Assembly (NCBI GenBank): GCA_023548195.1
Contig: JAJHZJ010000579.1
Location: 1,156,084 to 1,220,083, forward strand
Source: Bettongia penicillata ogilbyi
Taxonomy: Eukaryota > Chordata > Mammalia > Diprotodontia > Potoroidae
Direction: 5' to 3'
DNA: 64,000 nt
In this document: one piece after another, positions 1 to 11,331 of the stretch
Layout of the letters: each line of letters starts with the position of its first letter
How positions within the stretch are numbered: position 1 is the stretch's first letter
Program-made: the position numbers and the translations under genes
Notes under the pieces: model-generated
Seen by the model: the letters and a program-made list of their open reading frames with translations, nothing else
What the model was told of the DNA's origin: nothing
Database searches by the model: none

Positions 1-111
1 TACTTCATGAAAGCAAGTGTCAAGGTTACTAATAAGTACATACCACTGACATTGTCAAATGTATGCAAAAGTGGCTTACTTCCAGTTGACACCTAGGAAG
101 GAAGGAAGGAA

Positions 112-266
112 ATTAGTATTTATTTATTAAGTGACTACTATATGCCACAGATTTTGTAAGCCCTTTTTTACAGATATTATCTCATTTGATTCTCACAACA
201 ACCCTGGGAGGTGGGTGCTATAATTCATTCATTCATTCATTCATTCATTCATTCATTCATTCTCTC

Positions 267-301
<35 letters not shown>

Positions 302-463
302 CTATCTCTCTATCTCTCTCTGTCTCTCATGATTTAGGAAACTGAGATGAAGTTAAGTACTTTGTCCGGGGACATACAACTAATAAGTATTGGAGACTAT
401 AATTTGAATTCAGGTCTCCTTGACTCCAGACTCCTTATTCTACCTACTATGCCAAAGCTGCCT
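112..463 (-). repeat. MIR-type SINE carrying two microsatellites
   Basis: Read on the minus strand this is a tRNA-derived CORE-SINE: a head at about 440-463, a region like the 'GGTTAAGTGACTTGCC' box near 350-375, and a tail near 112-215 resembling the L2/MIR 3' end. The core is split by simple repeats (222-330). It is an old, diverged copy. The exact subfamily (MIR or a marsupial MAR relative) is not resolved. Confidence 0.7.
222..330. repeat. Compound microsatellite (ATTC)n-(TCTA)n
   Basis: About ten ATTC units (222-261) are followed by about ten TCTA units and an impure TCTC stretch. The array sits inside the core of an antisense SINE. Unit counts are likely polymorphic. Confidence 0.95.
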
Positions 464-812
464 CTAATACATATAAAAGAGGGACCAAAAGGTTCTTCAT
501 AGGGGACATTCACGTGTCATCTACCATATATCAATTATGTTCCACTGAAGAAACATTAAATAAATGCCTGAGATATGAGGATTTGTTTATGGAAACATGA
601 AAATTTGTTTGTGGAAACAGAGGGTCTTATGATGGCACTTCACATCCATGTCATGGCTAAGGACTTTGGACTTTAGTGATCAATGTTCATATGCAAGGAA
701 ATGGTTAAAACTATGCAAGACATTGTTGCACACTATAAAAATTAGCATCAACCAATTACCTAATGGGAAGGGGTGAACCTGAAGACTCAAGGCTGCTTGT
801 GACCCTCTAGGT
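464..812. other. No recognisable gene or repeat
   Basis: AT-rich sequence with stops in all frames. I see no repeat family, promoter or RNA gene here. Confidence 0.5.
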
Positions 813-814
813 CC

Positions 815-950
815 TTAGGTATGGTCTTTTGATTGAGTCCAAGTTTCACTAAGGAGATTTATTCCATGAAGTTTTTATTCAGTCAAAGGGCCACATTTGA
901 AGACTTAGAGGGCCACATGTGTCCTCAAGGGTACAGGTTCCCCAGCCCTG
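815..950 (-). mobile_element. hAT-type DNA transposon terminal fragment
   Basis: The right edge (about 932-950) reads on the minus strand as CAGGGCTGGGGAACCTGT, a terminus typical of mammalian hAT (Charlie/MER5-like) elements. Next comes the 'GGCCACATGTGG' style segment common in such elements. The opposite terminus is not clear, so this is a fragment of a non-autonomous copy. The short reading frame across it has no family support. Confidence 0.5.
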
Positions 951-1554
951 ATCTAGACAGACCTGGTGGTTATAATTATATATCAGAATCTTCCTATCTT
1001 TCATGGACTGACAGGTGACAAATCCCAGTAAAATGACCTTAAAATACTCTAGAGAACTCAGCTAATAAACAGTACTAGAACCAGACTATTTTAATGGTCT
1101 GAATTGCCATCTTCAATTGCCCAGGTGTAATACTGATTTATAAAAACTTAGGAAAAGCTTTTCAAATAAATGTACCAAAACCACTTACTCATAGTCTCCA
1201 AGCTACATGATATTCTGTTTATAATTTACAAATCTTTCAAGGAACAGAGACCTGGGTGAAATCAAAATTATGTGGGTACATGATAAGGTATATGTCCTGT
1301 CTGCCATTTCGCTTGCACTGAGGATGTTTTCAGGGAGTTTGCTGAGAAGAAATAATATTTTTATTCAATTATATAAAGCAGCTCTTCTATCCACCTGTGC
1401 AATAGTCCATAGAACAATGAATTAATTAAAAAGGTACAGGACTATTTCTATCTTTAATTGATGAAATAAATAGAATGAGATAATGATGATGGTGGTGATG
1501 ATGATGAAATACAAATTTAAGAAAATTAATTGATATTAAGAGGTAGTCTTTATA
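951..1554. other. No recognisable gene; short GAT/GTG-rich tract
   Basis: Nothing gene-like. A degenerate (GATGAT/GGTGAT) tract at about 1482-1507 creates an artefactual run of histidine codons on the minus strand. Confidence 0.5.
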
Positions 1555-1557
1555 CAA

Positions 1558-1715
1558 TATTTTGAGGCTTGAAAAACATTTTATACTCATTATCTCATTG
1601 AATCTTAACAAGAAGCCTATAAGGCAGATGCTATTATTAATTCCATTTTACAGATCAGGAATTTAAGCCTTGATGAAGCTAAGGGACTTGTCCAGAGAAT
1701 TAAATCACATTAATC
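1558..1715 (-). repeat. MIR-type SINE fragment
   Basis: The segment reading TTATCTCATTGAATCTTAAC, then 'CCATTTTACAGATCAGGAA', then 'AAGGGACTTGTCCAGAG' follows the antisense MIR core and tail order. It is old and diverged. Confidence 0.65.
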
Positions 1716-1739
1716 TGACTCAACTTGGATAAGAATATA

Positions 1740-3005
1740 TAGCAAGAAATTTTACCCAAATACTCCCCGGAGAGAAGGATGTCTTGCAAAAACCAGAATT
1801 ATTTTCTGTCAGGTACTTCATCAATAGAATGTCTAAACAAAGGTAGAATAATAATGAATCTGGCGAGATAATGAGGTCTTGGCATTTAGTTCTCAAGACG
1901 TAGCTGTTACTAATCACAAGGATGGGGTGGAAGGGTAGAGGATTTGAGTCCTTGCTTACCCCCAAATTTTAGACATTATCAAAAAACCTGGTGCAAGGAG
2001 ATATGAGCTGACACCAACTCAGGGAAAGTGAAGGAAAAGCCTTCAAATAAATGTAGCTACGTGAAAAAAGTTACATAACAACTGCACTATTTTTCCAATG
2101 TAGAATATATGAGTCTGGTCCCAATGGATCTTAAGTGTCTCTGATGTCACTTCCACAGGCAAGTCTGTGGTCTCTTTAGAGCCTGGTCACCGTCAGTTCA
2201 TTTGGAGGTGAATGTGAGGAAGAAGCAGATTACTTTCCAGAGCAATGAGAGCAGGAACTGAAATTCCAGATGTTTCTGGAAGACTCAATAATGATTACAA
2301 GCAGCACCCTTCCAAGACTACCACTACATTTCTGGTTTTGTGCTTTGCTTTGAAGGAAGGCATCCAGATGGCCATCTATATAATCGTCAGTCATTTGTCT
2401 GGGGTCAAAAGGAAAACCTTTTCATCAGAGTACTGTCAAATTGTCTTCACATTGTGAGAACTTGCCTACAATTTAGGATTGGACTACAAATACCAAGAGA
2501 TGGCTATCAATACATATCTGTAAAAATAGGCATTGGACTAGAACCAGTAGTGTTAAACTCAAATAGAAATGCATCCCTGAGGATAGCATATTGACTTAGA
2601 AAACTACAAATGAACATCATCTATGTTGCATTGAATTTATGTTTATTTTGCTAATGTATCCCAATTACATTTTAATCTGGTTCCTAAATTTTGCAGGTCA
2701 CATACTTCATCACAAAAGGAAATGCTTACTCAACTCACATCAATATATATTCAATTCTTGTCCTATAGCATAAAATCTTATTTTTTTTTTACCATAATCG
2801 TAGCCTCATTTAGTTCCAAGCCACCTTTTAAATTCTATGTTATTTCCCATTGTATCCCTTTCCTTCAGCTAAGTTGGTTTCCTCACAATCTCTGAAAGGT
2901 TATGGGTAAGGAATGAACCTGTCATTTTACTGATATAAGGAACACTTGGGCAAGTAAACTCTCTTTAAGAATGTTGATTGGCACCATCTTGCAACTTATA
3001 GTCTT
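1740..3005. other. No recognisable gene
   Basis: Apparently unique AT-rich DNA. Two overlapping plus-strand frames of 70-84 codons near 2245-2594 have no recognisable domain and different frames; I treat them as chance. Confidence 0.45.
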
Positions 3006-3009
3006 AGAA

Positions 3010-3135
3010 ATTTTTTCTAAAGCACTTGCAAGTTAAGTGACTTGCCTGTAATTACATAGCCAATAGGTATCAAAGAGAGGATTTGACCTCAGGTATTCTG
3101 CTGACTCTCTCTATCTCTTATATCATACTGTCTCT
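3010..3135 (-). repeat. MIR/MAR-type SINE fragment
   Basis: Contains the antisense box 'AAGTTAAGTGACTTGCC' followed by 'TTTGACCTCAGGTATTCTG' and a pyrimidine-rich end, matching the tRNA-derived half of a CORE-SINE. Confidence 0.65.
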
Positions 3136-3365
3136 AATATCATTTGGAAAAAAAAATTGCTTTATTCCCCTGTCCTGTGAACTCTTCTTTCTGCTATCCA
3201 GATGCTACCTAAACTTCAAGACCCAGATCATTCACAATCTCCTTCTGATTGCTCAGGTCAAGAGTGACCTGTCTCTTTTCTGAATACCTATAGTATTTAT
3301 TTTATATTATATTCTTTTGGTAAATTTTGGTTGCTGCCTTGTATTGGTTGATTTTGTGGGCTCAT

Positions 3366-3525
3366 TTGATCTAGAGATATTGGAGACCCCCAAGTTGATT
3401 TAGTCAAACCCTTTCCTTTCACAGATCAATGAAGAAATTGAGAATCTAAGTTATGATTTAAATCTAGGTTAGTTCCTGATTCCAGAATCGATTCTCTTTG
3501 AATTCTATCACACTGCAGCCTTCTA
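3366..3525 (-). repeat. MIR-type SINE fragment
   Basis: Order of blocks (TCTAGAGATATTGGAGACCC, 'TTTCACAGATCAATGAAGAA', 'GATTCCAGAATCGATTCTC') fits an antisense MIR/L3-associated SINE. It is strongly diverged. Confidence 0.5.
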
Positions 3526-4032
3526 CTTGTTTCCCAATGAAAATATAAATTCTTTGAGAGCAAAGATCATAACAACGGTATAGGATGACTGGAAATTTTC
3601 CCTACTTAATGAGACAATATGGGGTATATGTATGGAGGGAGAGGGGGAATGGTGCTTCTGCATGGAAATCCTACACTTCATGGTTCTATGCAAGTCCTAG
3701 TCTCTTCCCCCTCCACCTTGCTGGTACAACTGAGATATACCTCTATTTTGCTACCTGACCTGGGATTTCATGCTATACAGGACCAGTGATACAATGCACA
3801 CCAACATATCTAGCAATGGAATTAGGATGTCCAAGTTTCTTTGTCTCCTATTTGTCCCCATTGAGTTAAATTTGTCCCAGGTGCCAGGATTCCTAGTTTT
3901 GACTCTGGGCAGTGACTTGTATTTTATTTCTTTCTTCATTTGCCTATAGGAAGCTTTTATGATTGTATCAGAATTGAATACAAATGAAGGTGTTACTAAA
4001 TTCAATTTACTACAGTCCAGTCACAGAACACA

Positions 4033-4265
4033 GTGGATGGAAGGAATCTTAAATATCATTTAGTCAAACATCATTTTACAGATAAAGAATTGTGAAATTA
4101 CAGAATGTTATATCTGGCAGATACCTACAGATCATCTAATTCACCCCCTCTCCTTGTATTTGAGATGGGGAAAATGAGGCCCCAGCGATCATAAGCTATT
4201 TGCCCAAGGTCAAACTACTAATTAGGGAGAAAGCCATCGTCCAGTCATTCTCTTCAATACACAAT
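4033..4265 (-). repeat. Two overlapping MIR-type SINE tails
   Basis: Two successive blocks of the 'GGAATCTTAAATATCATTTAGTC...CATTTTACAGATAAAGAA' kind occur (4033-4090 and 4105-4180). They are followed by the antisense core with 'TATTTGCCCAAGGTCA'. This suggests one SINE inserted beside or inside another. Confidence 0.6.
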
Positions 4266-4539
4266 GAAATCTACTTCACTAGATTAGGGACTGGTAGCTA
4301 ATATATACAGAAACATGTAGACCGACTCTAGTATGATGGATGGAGCTAAATCTCTCAATAAAATTTGCATCTTTTGCACCCATGTAGACTTAGTCTCTAG
4401 CTCTTTTCTTAAAATTTCCTGAAGATAAAGAACCACACTTGCTATCCCACTCTATACAGTTCCTACTGAGGTGCTGCCCATAGGCTTTTAGTATCATTTA
4501 GTGGTAATGATGAAGGATTATAACACTAATAGTGGAGCA

Positions 4540-5250
4540 TGTTACAAACTTTTATTTTTCTGCTCAAAGAAATTAATTTTTAGTAAATTCTATGCATCTG
4601 CACAAAAACAAATGCCAGTTCTTTTTGTTATTGTTGTAGTTAAAAATAGCTTCATGTTTCTTAGGCATTTCCATATATACACACTGTTTTCTAGTGCTTC
4701 CCAGATAAACCAATGTGGTTTCTGCACTATCTACTATGGAGACACATATGTGTCCTGTACCGTGAACTTGATTTTGCCAAGAAGAGTTCTTGATGAATGT
4801 GTGGAATGCTCTTTTTCCAGTGTCAAACATCTGCTTTTGTCACAAATTTTCAGGCCAGCCCCATGCTCAGCACAAAGATGGAATGTATTAGGTTTGTTTG
4901 GGTGAAAGTCACTCACGCAACCAATTTTTCCCAAATGCCAAGGTTTTTGTAATATGCATCAAAGTCCATTTTAGGTGTGCCAAGGGAACAAGAGCAATTC
5001 TTCCCTTTCCTTTGCCAACTATTGATATTCTTTGGCCCTGCCACTTCACTGTGTCAACTCCCACCACATTGATGAACAGCTGAGATGAAAAGAAGAAAGG
5101 GAAAATGGATAAACAAGATTACATGGGCCACCAGATGTGGTCCAGGGACTAACTACCCAAACGCAGGCCAGCAAAGCATATACGGATTTTGTCGTTGTCA
5201 GAGACTTTTGCGAACTAACTTCAAATATGGAAATGGGATACACATTTCCC
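4540..5250 (-). pseudogene. Possible decayed processed pseudogene, parent unknown
   Basis: The minus strand has open stretches in alternating frames: about 4934-4734 and 4830-4573, and an upstream one to about 5243. They end in a TAA near 4573, followed within about 20 bases by an AATAAA signal (about 4550). Base composition is less AT-biased than the flanks. I could not name the parent gene, no poly(A) tail or TSD is evident, and the frames may be chance. A competing plus-strand frame of 134 codons (4501-4905) overlaps it. Confidence 0.25.
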
Positions 5251-5299
5251 CAGATAGTCTTGAGTTTGTGCTAATGAGTTACTCCATTTAGTAACTCAC

Positions 5300-6100
5300 A
5301 GTGGAAGACTGCTAATGTTGAACTTCAGCAACATAATTGTACTTGTTGGTGCTGTGATAATACAACCTTTAATTAGAGATGAGGATACGTGAGGGAGCTC
5401 TACCAAAAGGGTTAGCACTTTTTCTGCAACTTAACATCTAGGAGTTGCCTAGAGTAAAGGTGTCAAATATGTGGCCTATATGTATATGTAACATTCTCAT
5501 CCAGAAAATATGTGTCAGAGGTGGCTCTTGAACTTGGGTCCTCCTGACTCTTTATCCCTATATACCTTGCTTGACTTTCAGTTATATGTTCTATTACCTT
5601 TATAGCTACTCTGCAATATCTGTACCTGTTTTTAAATGTTTTCCAACCTAATTTCCAGAAAATAAGTTTCACTGCATGAATGGCCAAATCAAACTCTTTC
5701 ATCTCACCAGAAGGCAATTTTTGCTTCAGCTATATGATAGAAATCCAATCATCATATCTCAGAGGCTATCCAGTTCATTCTGCAAAGAAGCCTTGCTGGT
5801 TTAGCCACGGAACATGATTATCTATCTCCCGCTGGGAAACCTCTGTTGAAAGGAAATAATGGGAAATCCACTCTCATTATGAGGATACTTTATTCTGCCT
5901 CAGGTGTTTGAAAACCGAGGTGCATGAACTTAAAAAAATATTTTCACAACTGCATTTCAGTATAATTTATTTCCTTTGTAATTCTATGTGTTTTATTTTA
6001 TGAATTTTAAAGTATCATTCCGAAGAATGTATAGCCTTTATCAAGTGGTCAAAGGGCACAAAAAGTCTTACGAATCTAATGCAAATTAAATTTTCTTCTT
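5300..6100. other. Mostly unrecognised; SINE remnant near 5510-5575
   Basis: A short antisense CORE-SINE piece is visible at about 5510-5575 ('TTGAACTTGGGTCCTCCTGA'). The rest shows no gene. About 5960-6070 resembles an old dispersed mammalian repeat that I cannot name. Confidence 0.4.
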
Positions 6101-6104
6101 TATA

Positions 6105-7085
6105 ACTTCTATCTGTTATTCCTGGTTCTGTTCTATACCAAGCAGTAATGCCTCTTCACATGCCAGCCCTCCAAAGTCTGAAGACATTTGTTATAGTCCC
6201 TTCCTCCCACCACCACCACCTTTTCTTGGCCCTCCTCTTTTCAAGGTGAGGTATTTTCAGTTCTTTAAATTGATCATCAGGCAGCGTGATCCCAATGCTC
6301 TATATTACCTTGCATTCCCTTCTCTAGATGTTTTCTCACTCATCAATCTTTCCTAAAATACTTAATACTAAATTTGATATGTGGTCTGAGAAGTAGAGAG
6401 TATGGCCTAGTCTTGGACACTATACTTGTAAATGAAATCCAAATAGTAGCTTTTTGGGGTATTTATATTAACTTGTTGAGCCTGCAATCTACTAAGAGCC
6501 CCCAAGATTTTTTTCTTCAGATGAACTACTTATTATCTTACCTTTCTTTCCTCATCTTGTATTTGTGTAGTTGACTTTTTGAACACACATAAAAGGTTTT
6601 ATAAATATCACATTTAAATTTCATCATGTTCGATTGAGTCCAATGTTCTAGACTGTCAAGGTCTTTTTGGATCCTAACATCTAGTGAATTTACTCTTCTA
6701 ACTTTATATTACTTGCAAATTTTATAAGTATGCCACCTGTACCTTTTTCTGAGTCTAATAAACAAATTAGGGACCAGGTCCAATAGCTGGGATACTCCAC
6801 TAGGGAACTCTTTGTTAAGTTGCTAATGAATCACTAATGGGGTTATCTATTAAACAAGTCCCAAAGACATCTAAGAGAGCTAACAGTTCGTCTCAATATC
6901 TCTTTTTTGTTTGAAAAAGAGTAGCTTGACTGACTGCCAAATGCTTTGCTGAAATCCAGGTAAAACAGATATAGGATATTTCATGACTTACTGATGTAGG
7001 AATGGAGTGGAAATGAGATTGTTTTGGCATTGTTTGTTCTTCATGAAGCCAAAGCAAAACCAATTATCTTTTCCCCAAAAACCTA
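6105..7085 (-). mobile_element. L3/CR1 LINE fragment, 3' end and part of the RT region
   Basis: On the minus strand this runs from the reverse transcriptase region (6900-7000: antisense of the 'GATTTCAGCAAAGCATTTGGCA' block) to the typical L3/CR1 3' end (6120-6240). Landmark blocks include 'GTCAAGGTCTTTTTGGATCC' at about 6655 and the segment near 6790 that matches the antisense of the RT 'PQGS' region. All frames are broken; this is an ancient immobile copy. Confidence 0.7.
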
Positions 7086-7124
7086 CCGTTTTCTAGGTCC
7101 TTATAACTTTTGAGAATACCACTA

Positions 7125-7790
7125 ATTTCCCAGTCACCCAAGCACTCAATCTTAATGTCATTCTCAAGTCTTCTCTTATACTCACCTAACATATCCAACC
7201 CATAGCCAAACCTTATTTTTTATATCTCTGTAACATCTTTCAAACACATCCCCTTCTCTCTGCTCACATAATCAGTTACCTGGTATAGGCCATTAATACC
7301 CAATCACACAAGAACCTTATGGTTTCCATGCCCCAAATCTCTCCCTACCCTTTTCTATTATTCTTGTCTCCGCTGCCAAAATGAACCTTCTTAAGCATAC
7401 CTCTTACTTTGTGCCTCCTACTCTATTCAATAAACTCTAATAAATTCAGTATTACACCAAGCTCAAACAAAAAATGATGTATCTTTTAAAGACCTTTATA
7501 ACTTGGACCTTTTCTACCGTTTTGGTATCTTTACACTTATTTCCCCTCCTTGTATTTTTTCTTTTCTTTTTTTTCAGGATATTAAGACTCATAACTCCAT
7601 TGAACTCTAGCTATTTAAACCACTGGCCTTCTCAGTCTGTATTGACATAAGTACATGTCTTATTTACCCAGACTATATTATAAACTTTTTGAAGGCAGGG
7701 TTTATTAAGGCTTATTTATATAACATCTTAATTATGCAGTTCATAAAGTAGGCACTTAATAACATTTGTTAAGTACATGAATAATGTTGA
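7125..7790 (+). mobile_element. L2 LINE fragment with 3' tail
   Basis: Sense L2: the ORF2 3' region (7125-7450, including 'CTCAATAAACTCTAATAAATTC'-like blocks) and then the 3' tail (7640-7780: 'AAACTTTTTGAAGGCAGGGT', 'GTAGGCACTTAATAACATTTG'). There is an internal gap and no open frame. Confidence 0.7.
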
Positions 7791-7861
7791 TGTTGATGAT
7801 GATGATAATGAATGTTGATTGACTTGTATCTATATCCTGCTGTCCCATTGATGTATTTTCT

Positions 7862-8080
7862 TTGATCCAGTAATGCTGGCCTTCAGGTTGTCCAAGTCAA
7901 ATAAGATTCCAATGCCATATTACAGACCTTATTGTTGGCTGTTTCCCATGCTTGCAGTGCTCTCCCTTCTCATCTTCACCTCCTGGCTTCTTTTGAAACT
8001 CAGGTCAAATTCTACGTATTGCAAGAGGTCTTTCTATTAACTCTCTTTCCCCCCCCCACCTTATTGACCTCTGAGATTAA
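7862..8080 (+). mobile_element. L2 LINE fragment, left half of an interrupted copy
   Basis: Sense L2 late ORF2 ('TGCAGTGCTCTCCCTTCTCA', 'CTTCTTTTGAAACTCAGGTC') up to a C-rich stretch. The expected 3' tail does not follow. It resumes at 12592-12740 beyond a nested L1/HAL1 insertion. Confidence 0.65.
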
Positions 8081-8743
8081 CAAGATGGACATTCAATAAA
8101 ATAAGAGATTTTCAATCTTTCCTAATGAAAAGATCAGAGCTGAACAGAAAATTTGACCTTCAAAAACCACACTCAAAAAAGCATAAAAAGGTAAACAGGA
8201 AAGAAAAATAAAAACATATCATTCAATATGATTTAAACTGCTTTCTCTACACAAGAAGATGATTCTTGTAACTCTTGAGAACTGCATCTCTATTAGGGCA
8301 GTTAGAAGGAGCGTACATAGACAAAGGCTGTTCATATAAGTTGACTTTCATAAGATATAAAAAAATTGAAGGCTAAATTGTATCACATGAAGAACTACAA
8401 AAGACCCTTTAAAGAGGGAAGGAAGGGAGTGGATGAGAATGGTTCGAACCTAACTCTCATCAGATTTGACTCAAAGTGGGAATAACATATACATTCAGTT
8501 GAGTATAGAAGTCTATCTTATACTATAGGGAAGTAGAAGTGGAAAATTGAAAGAAGTAAAATGGAGGAAAGGGCTGAGAGAAAGGAGGGAAGAAAGGAGG
8601 GCAGAGTAAGAGGGGAAAGGGAAAATGGGGGACTAATAGAGGAGGGAAAAGACTGAGGGAAATGGTCGGAATCAAAATGCTAGTAAGGAGGAACAGGGTA
8701 AAAGGAGAGAGAAAAGTATAAATGGGGGATAGGATAGAGGGAA

Positions 8744-9300
8744 ATGAAGTTAGTAATCATAACTGTAATTGTGAATGGGATGAATTCTCCCACAAAATGG
8801 AGGCAGATTGCAGAGTGGATTAAAAACCTGAATCCTACAACATGTTGTTTACAAGAAACATATTTGAAGCAGATATATATATACACAGTAAAGGTAAAAA
8901 GCTGGGGCAAAATATATTATGCTTTAGCTGAGGTAAACAAAACAGGGGTGGTGATCCTGATCTCAGACAAAGCACAAGCAAAAATAGGCCTAATTAAAAG
9001 AGATAGAGAAGGAAAATACATCTTGCTAAAAGATAATGAAGTAATTTCAATACTAAAAATATATGCACCAAGTGGTATAGAATCTATACTCTTAGAGGAG
9101 AAACTAAGTGAATTATAGAAAGAACTAAACAGTAAAACTATACTAATAGGGGACCTCAATCACCCCCTCAGAATTAGAAAAATCTAACTACAAAATAAAC
9201 AAGAAAGAAGTTAAGGAGGCAAACAGAATTTTAGAAGTTAGATATGACAGACCTCTGGAGAAAATAGTACACAGCATCTACACAAAAATTGACCGTGTAT
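8744..9300 (+). pseudogene. L1 ORF2 N-terminal endonuclease fragment (broken)
   Basis: The frame 8744-9118 encodes the start of an L1 ORF2 apurinic-type endonuclease. A 'VNGMNSP' block carries the conserved Asn, then 'CCLQETYL' carries the catalytic Glu, then 'GVVILISDKA'. It ends at a TAG near 9116. Homology continues in broken frames ('GDLN' near 9150; 'IDLWRK'-like near 9250) with a short internal deletion. In the family this domain nicks target DNA for target-primed reverse transcription; this copy cannot be functional. Confidence 0.8.
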
Positions 9301-9311
9301 TATGGCATAAA

Positions 9312-9324
9312 AACCTCATAATCA
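9312..9324 (+). repeat. 5' target-site duplication of HAL1-A
   Basis: AACCTCATAATCA precedes HAL1-A. The 3' copy at 12182-12194 differs at one base. The duplicated site is L1 ORF2 sequence, as expected for insertion into an older L1. Confidence 0.85.
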
Positions 9325-10031
9325 GGGTGTGGAGCCAAAATGGAGGAGTAGAAGGACCAACTTGCTGTAGCTCCTCCCCACAAAAGCCCATAAAATATCC
9401 GTAAAAAAATGACTCCAAACAAATTCTAGAGCAGCAGAAGACACAAAACTATAGAATGAAAGAGATTTCCATCCCAAGACAGCCTGGAAGGCTGAATAAG
9501 AAAGGCCTATTGCACTGGGCTTAGGGTGGAGTGAAGCCCAGCCTTGGCCAAGGATGCAGCAGGCACAGGACTGGAGCAGGATTGCTCAACCCACAAACAC
9601 CAAAGATAGCTTCAAAGGCCAGTGAGAAAGCTCTTTCACATGGATGAGAAGGGAATTTGGTCTAGCTGTAGCCCCAGGGCAGCCATGGTAGCAGAGGCAG
9701 CAGCATTCATTTTAGGAGTACTCAGGCTAAAGACCCTGAGGGAATTCAGCTGCTGATCTGGGTCTCAGCACTGAATGGCAGTCCTGGGGTGAGGAGAAGC
9801 ACTGGCCTGGTGTAGCTGGTGGAGGCTCTTGATAGGGGATTCTACTCTCAGATTGTGAGCAGAAAAGTTTGTGGTTGCTTTCAGACCAGAACAAAGGCCA
9901 GGAGAGGAGTAAACTCCTCTCCCTTGATTGTGCCACCTTGGAGGAACTGAGAACTTACAGGTTCCCAGAGTATACCATTCACCTGAAAAAGGACTCAAAA
10001 GTCAAGTAACTGGCAGGAAAATACCCCCAAA

Positions 10032-11114
10032 ATGGGACATGAATAAGACTACAGAGGGTTACTTTCTCAGTGAATAGGTATTTTCCTCCATCCTTTTGGA
10101 TGAGGAAGAACAAAGCATGCCATCAGAGGAAGATCTAAAAAATCAAGATTTCTGCATCCAAAACCTCCAAAATAAATATTCAGTGGGCTCAGGCCATAGA
10201 AGAGCTCAAATAAGATTTTGAAAATCAAGTAAGAGAGGTGGAAGAAAAATTGGAAAGAGAAATGAGAGAGATGCAAGAAAATCATGAAAAGTGAGTCAAC
10301 AGATTGCTAAAGGAGACCCCAAAAATGCTGAAGAAAATAACACCTTTAAAAATAGACTAAGTAAAATGGTAAAAGAGGTCCAAAAAGCCAATGAGGAGAA
10401 GAATGCTTTAAAAAGCAAAATTAGTCAAATGGAAAAGGAGGTTCAAAAGCTCACCAAATAAAATAGTTCTTTGAAAATTGGAATGAAGTAGATAGAAGCT
10501 AACGACTTTATAAGAAACCAAGAAATTACAAAACAAAACCAAAAGAATGAAAAAATTCAAGATAATATGAAATATCTCATTACAAAAACAACTGACCTGG
10601 AAAATAGAACCAGGAGAGACAATTTAAGTATTCTGGGGCTACCTGAAAGCCATGATGAAAAAAAGAACCTAGACATCATCTTTCATGAAATTATCAAGGA
10701 AAACTGCCCTGATATTCTAGAACCAGAGGGTAAAATAAATATGCAAAGAATCCACCAATCACCTCCTGAAAGGGATCCAAAAAGAAAAACTCCTAGGAAT
10801 ATTGTAGCCAAATTCCAGGGTTCCCAGGTCAAGGAGAAAATGTTGCAAGCATTCAGAAAGAAACTATTTGAGTATTGTGGAAATACAACCAGAATAACAT
10901 GAGATCTAGCAACTTCTACATTAAGGGATTGAAAGACTTGAAATATGATATTCCAGAAGGCAAAGGAACTAGGATTAAAGAGAATCACCTACCCAGCAAA
11001 ACTGAGTATAATAATATTTGAGGGGGAAAATGGTCATTCAGTGAAATAGAAGACTTTCAAGAATTTTTGATGAAAAGAACAGAACTGAATATAAAATTTG
11101 ACTTTCAAATATGA
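10032..11114 (+). pseudogene. HAL1-A ORF1 (broken)
   Basis: ORF1p is an RNA-binding chaperone with a coiled-coil trimer, an RRM-like domain and a C-terminal domain. Here the first third is riddled with stops and frameshifts. The longest intact part (10567-10902, 111 codons) covers the RRM-like start ('RRDNLSILGLPESHD') and the C-terminal domain entry ('PPERDPKRKTPRNIVAKF'). It ends at a TGA replacing an Arg or Gln codon. Coordinates are inferred by alignment with HAL1-D. Confidence 0.8.
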
Positions 11115-11261
11115 GAATCAAGAGAAGCATGCAAAAGTAAACAGAAAAGAGAAATCATAAGGGATTTACTAAAGTTGAAGTGTTTACATTCCTATATGGA
11201 AGGATAATATTTGTAACTCTTGAAACTTTTCTCAGTATTTGAGTAGCTGGAGGGATTAAAT

Positions 11262-11272
11262 ACATACATACC

Positions 11273-11320
<48 letters not shown>

Positions 11321-11331
11321 GGTATGTATGT
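11262..11331. repeat. 70-bp near-perfect palindrome with (TA)n centre
   Basis: Fifteen-base arms (11262-11276 and 11317-11331) are exact reverse complements and flank about 40 bases of alternating TA, itself self-complementary. The whole unit can fold as one hairpin. It lies at the microsatellite site shared by all HAL1 copies, about 150 bp after ORF1. Confidence 0.95.

Larger units (their letters stand above)
8085..9324 (+). mobile_element. L1 fragment: ORF1 end, inter-ORF spacer, ORF2 start (left half)
   Basis: Starts within the ORF1 C-terminus (RPEL-like block at about 8130), crosses a 550-bp purine-rich spacer, and enters ORF2 near 8744. It is interrupted at 9325 by HAL1-A and resumes at 12182. 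It lacks both a 5' end and an L1 3' end, so flanking deletion has occurred. It is the best in-window reference for how HAL1 differs from L1. Confidence 0.8.

Noticed and set aside
1426..1611. Minus-strand frame with a run of eight His
   Set aside because: The His run comes from a GAT/GTG-type simple repeat; no other support.
4501..4905. 134-codon plus-strand frame, longest in the first 8 kb
   Set aside because: No recognisable domain, poor start context, and it overlaps a competing minus-strand interpretation. AT-rich chance frame is more likely.
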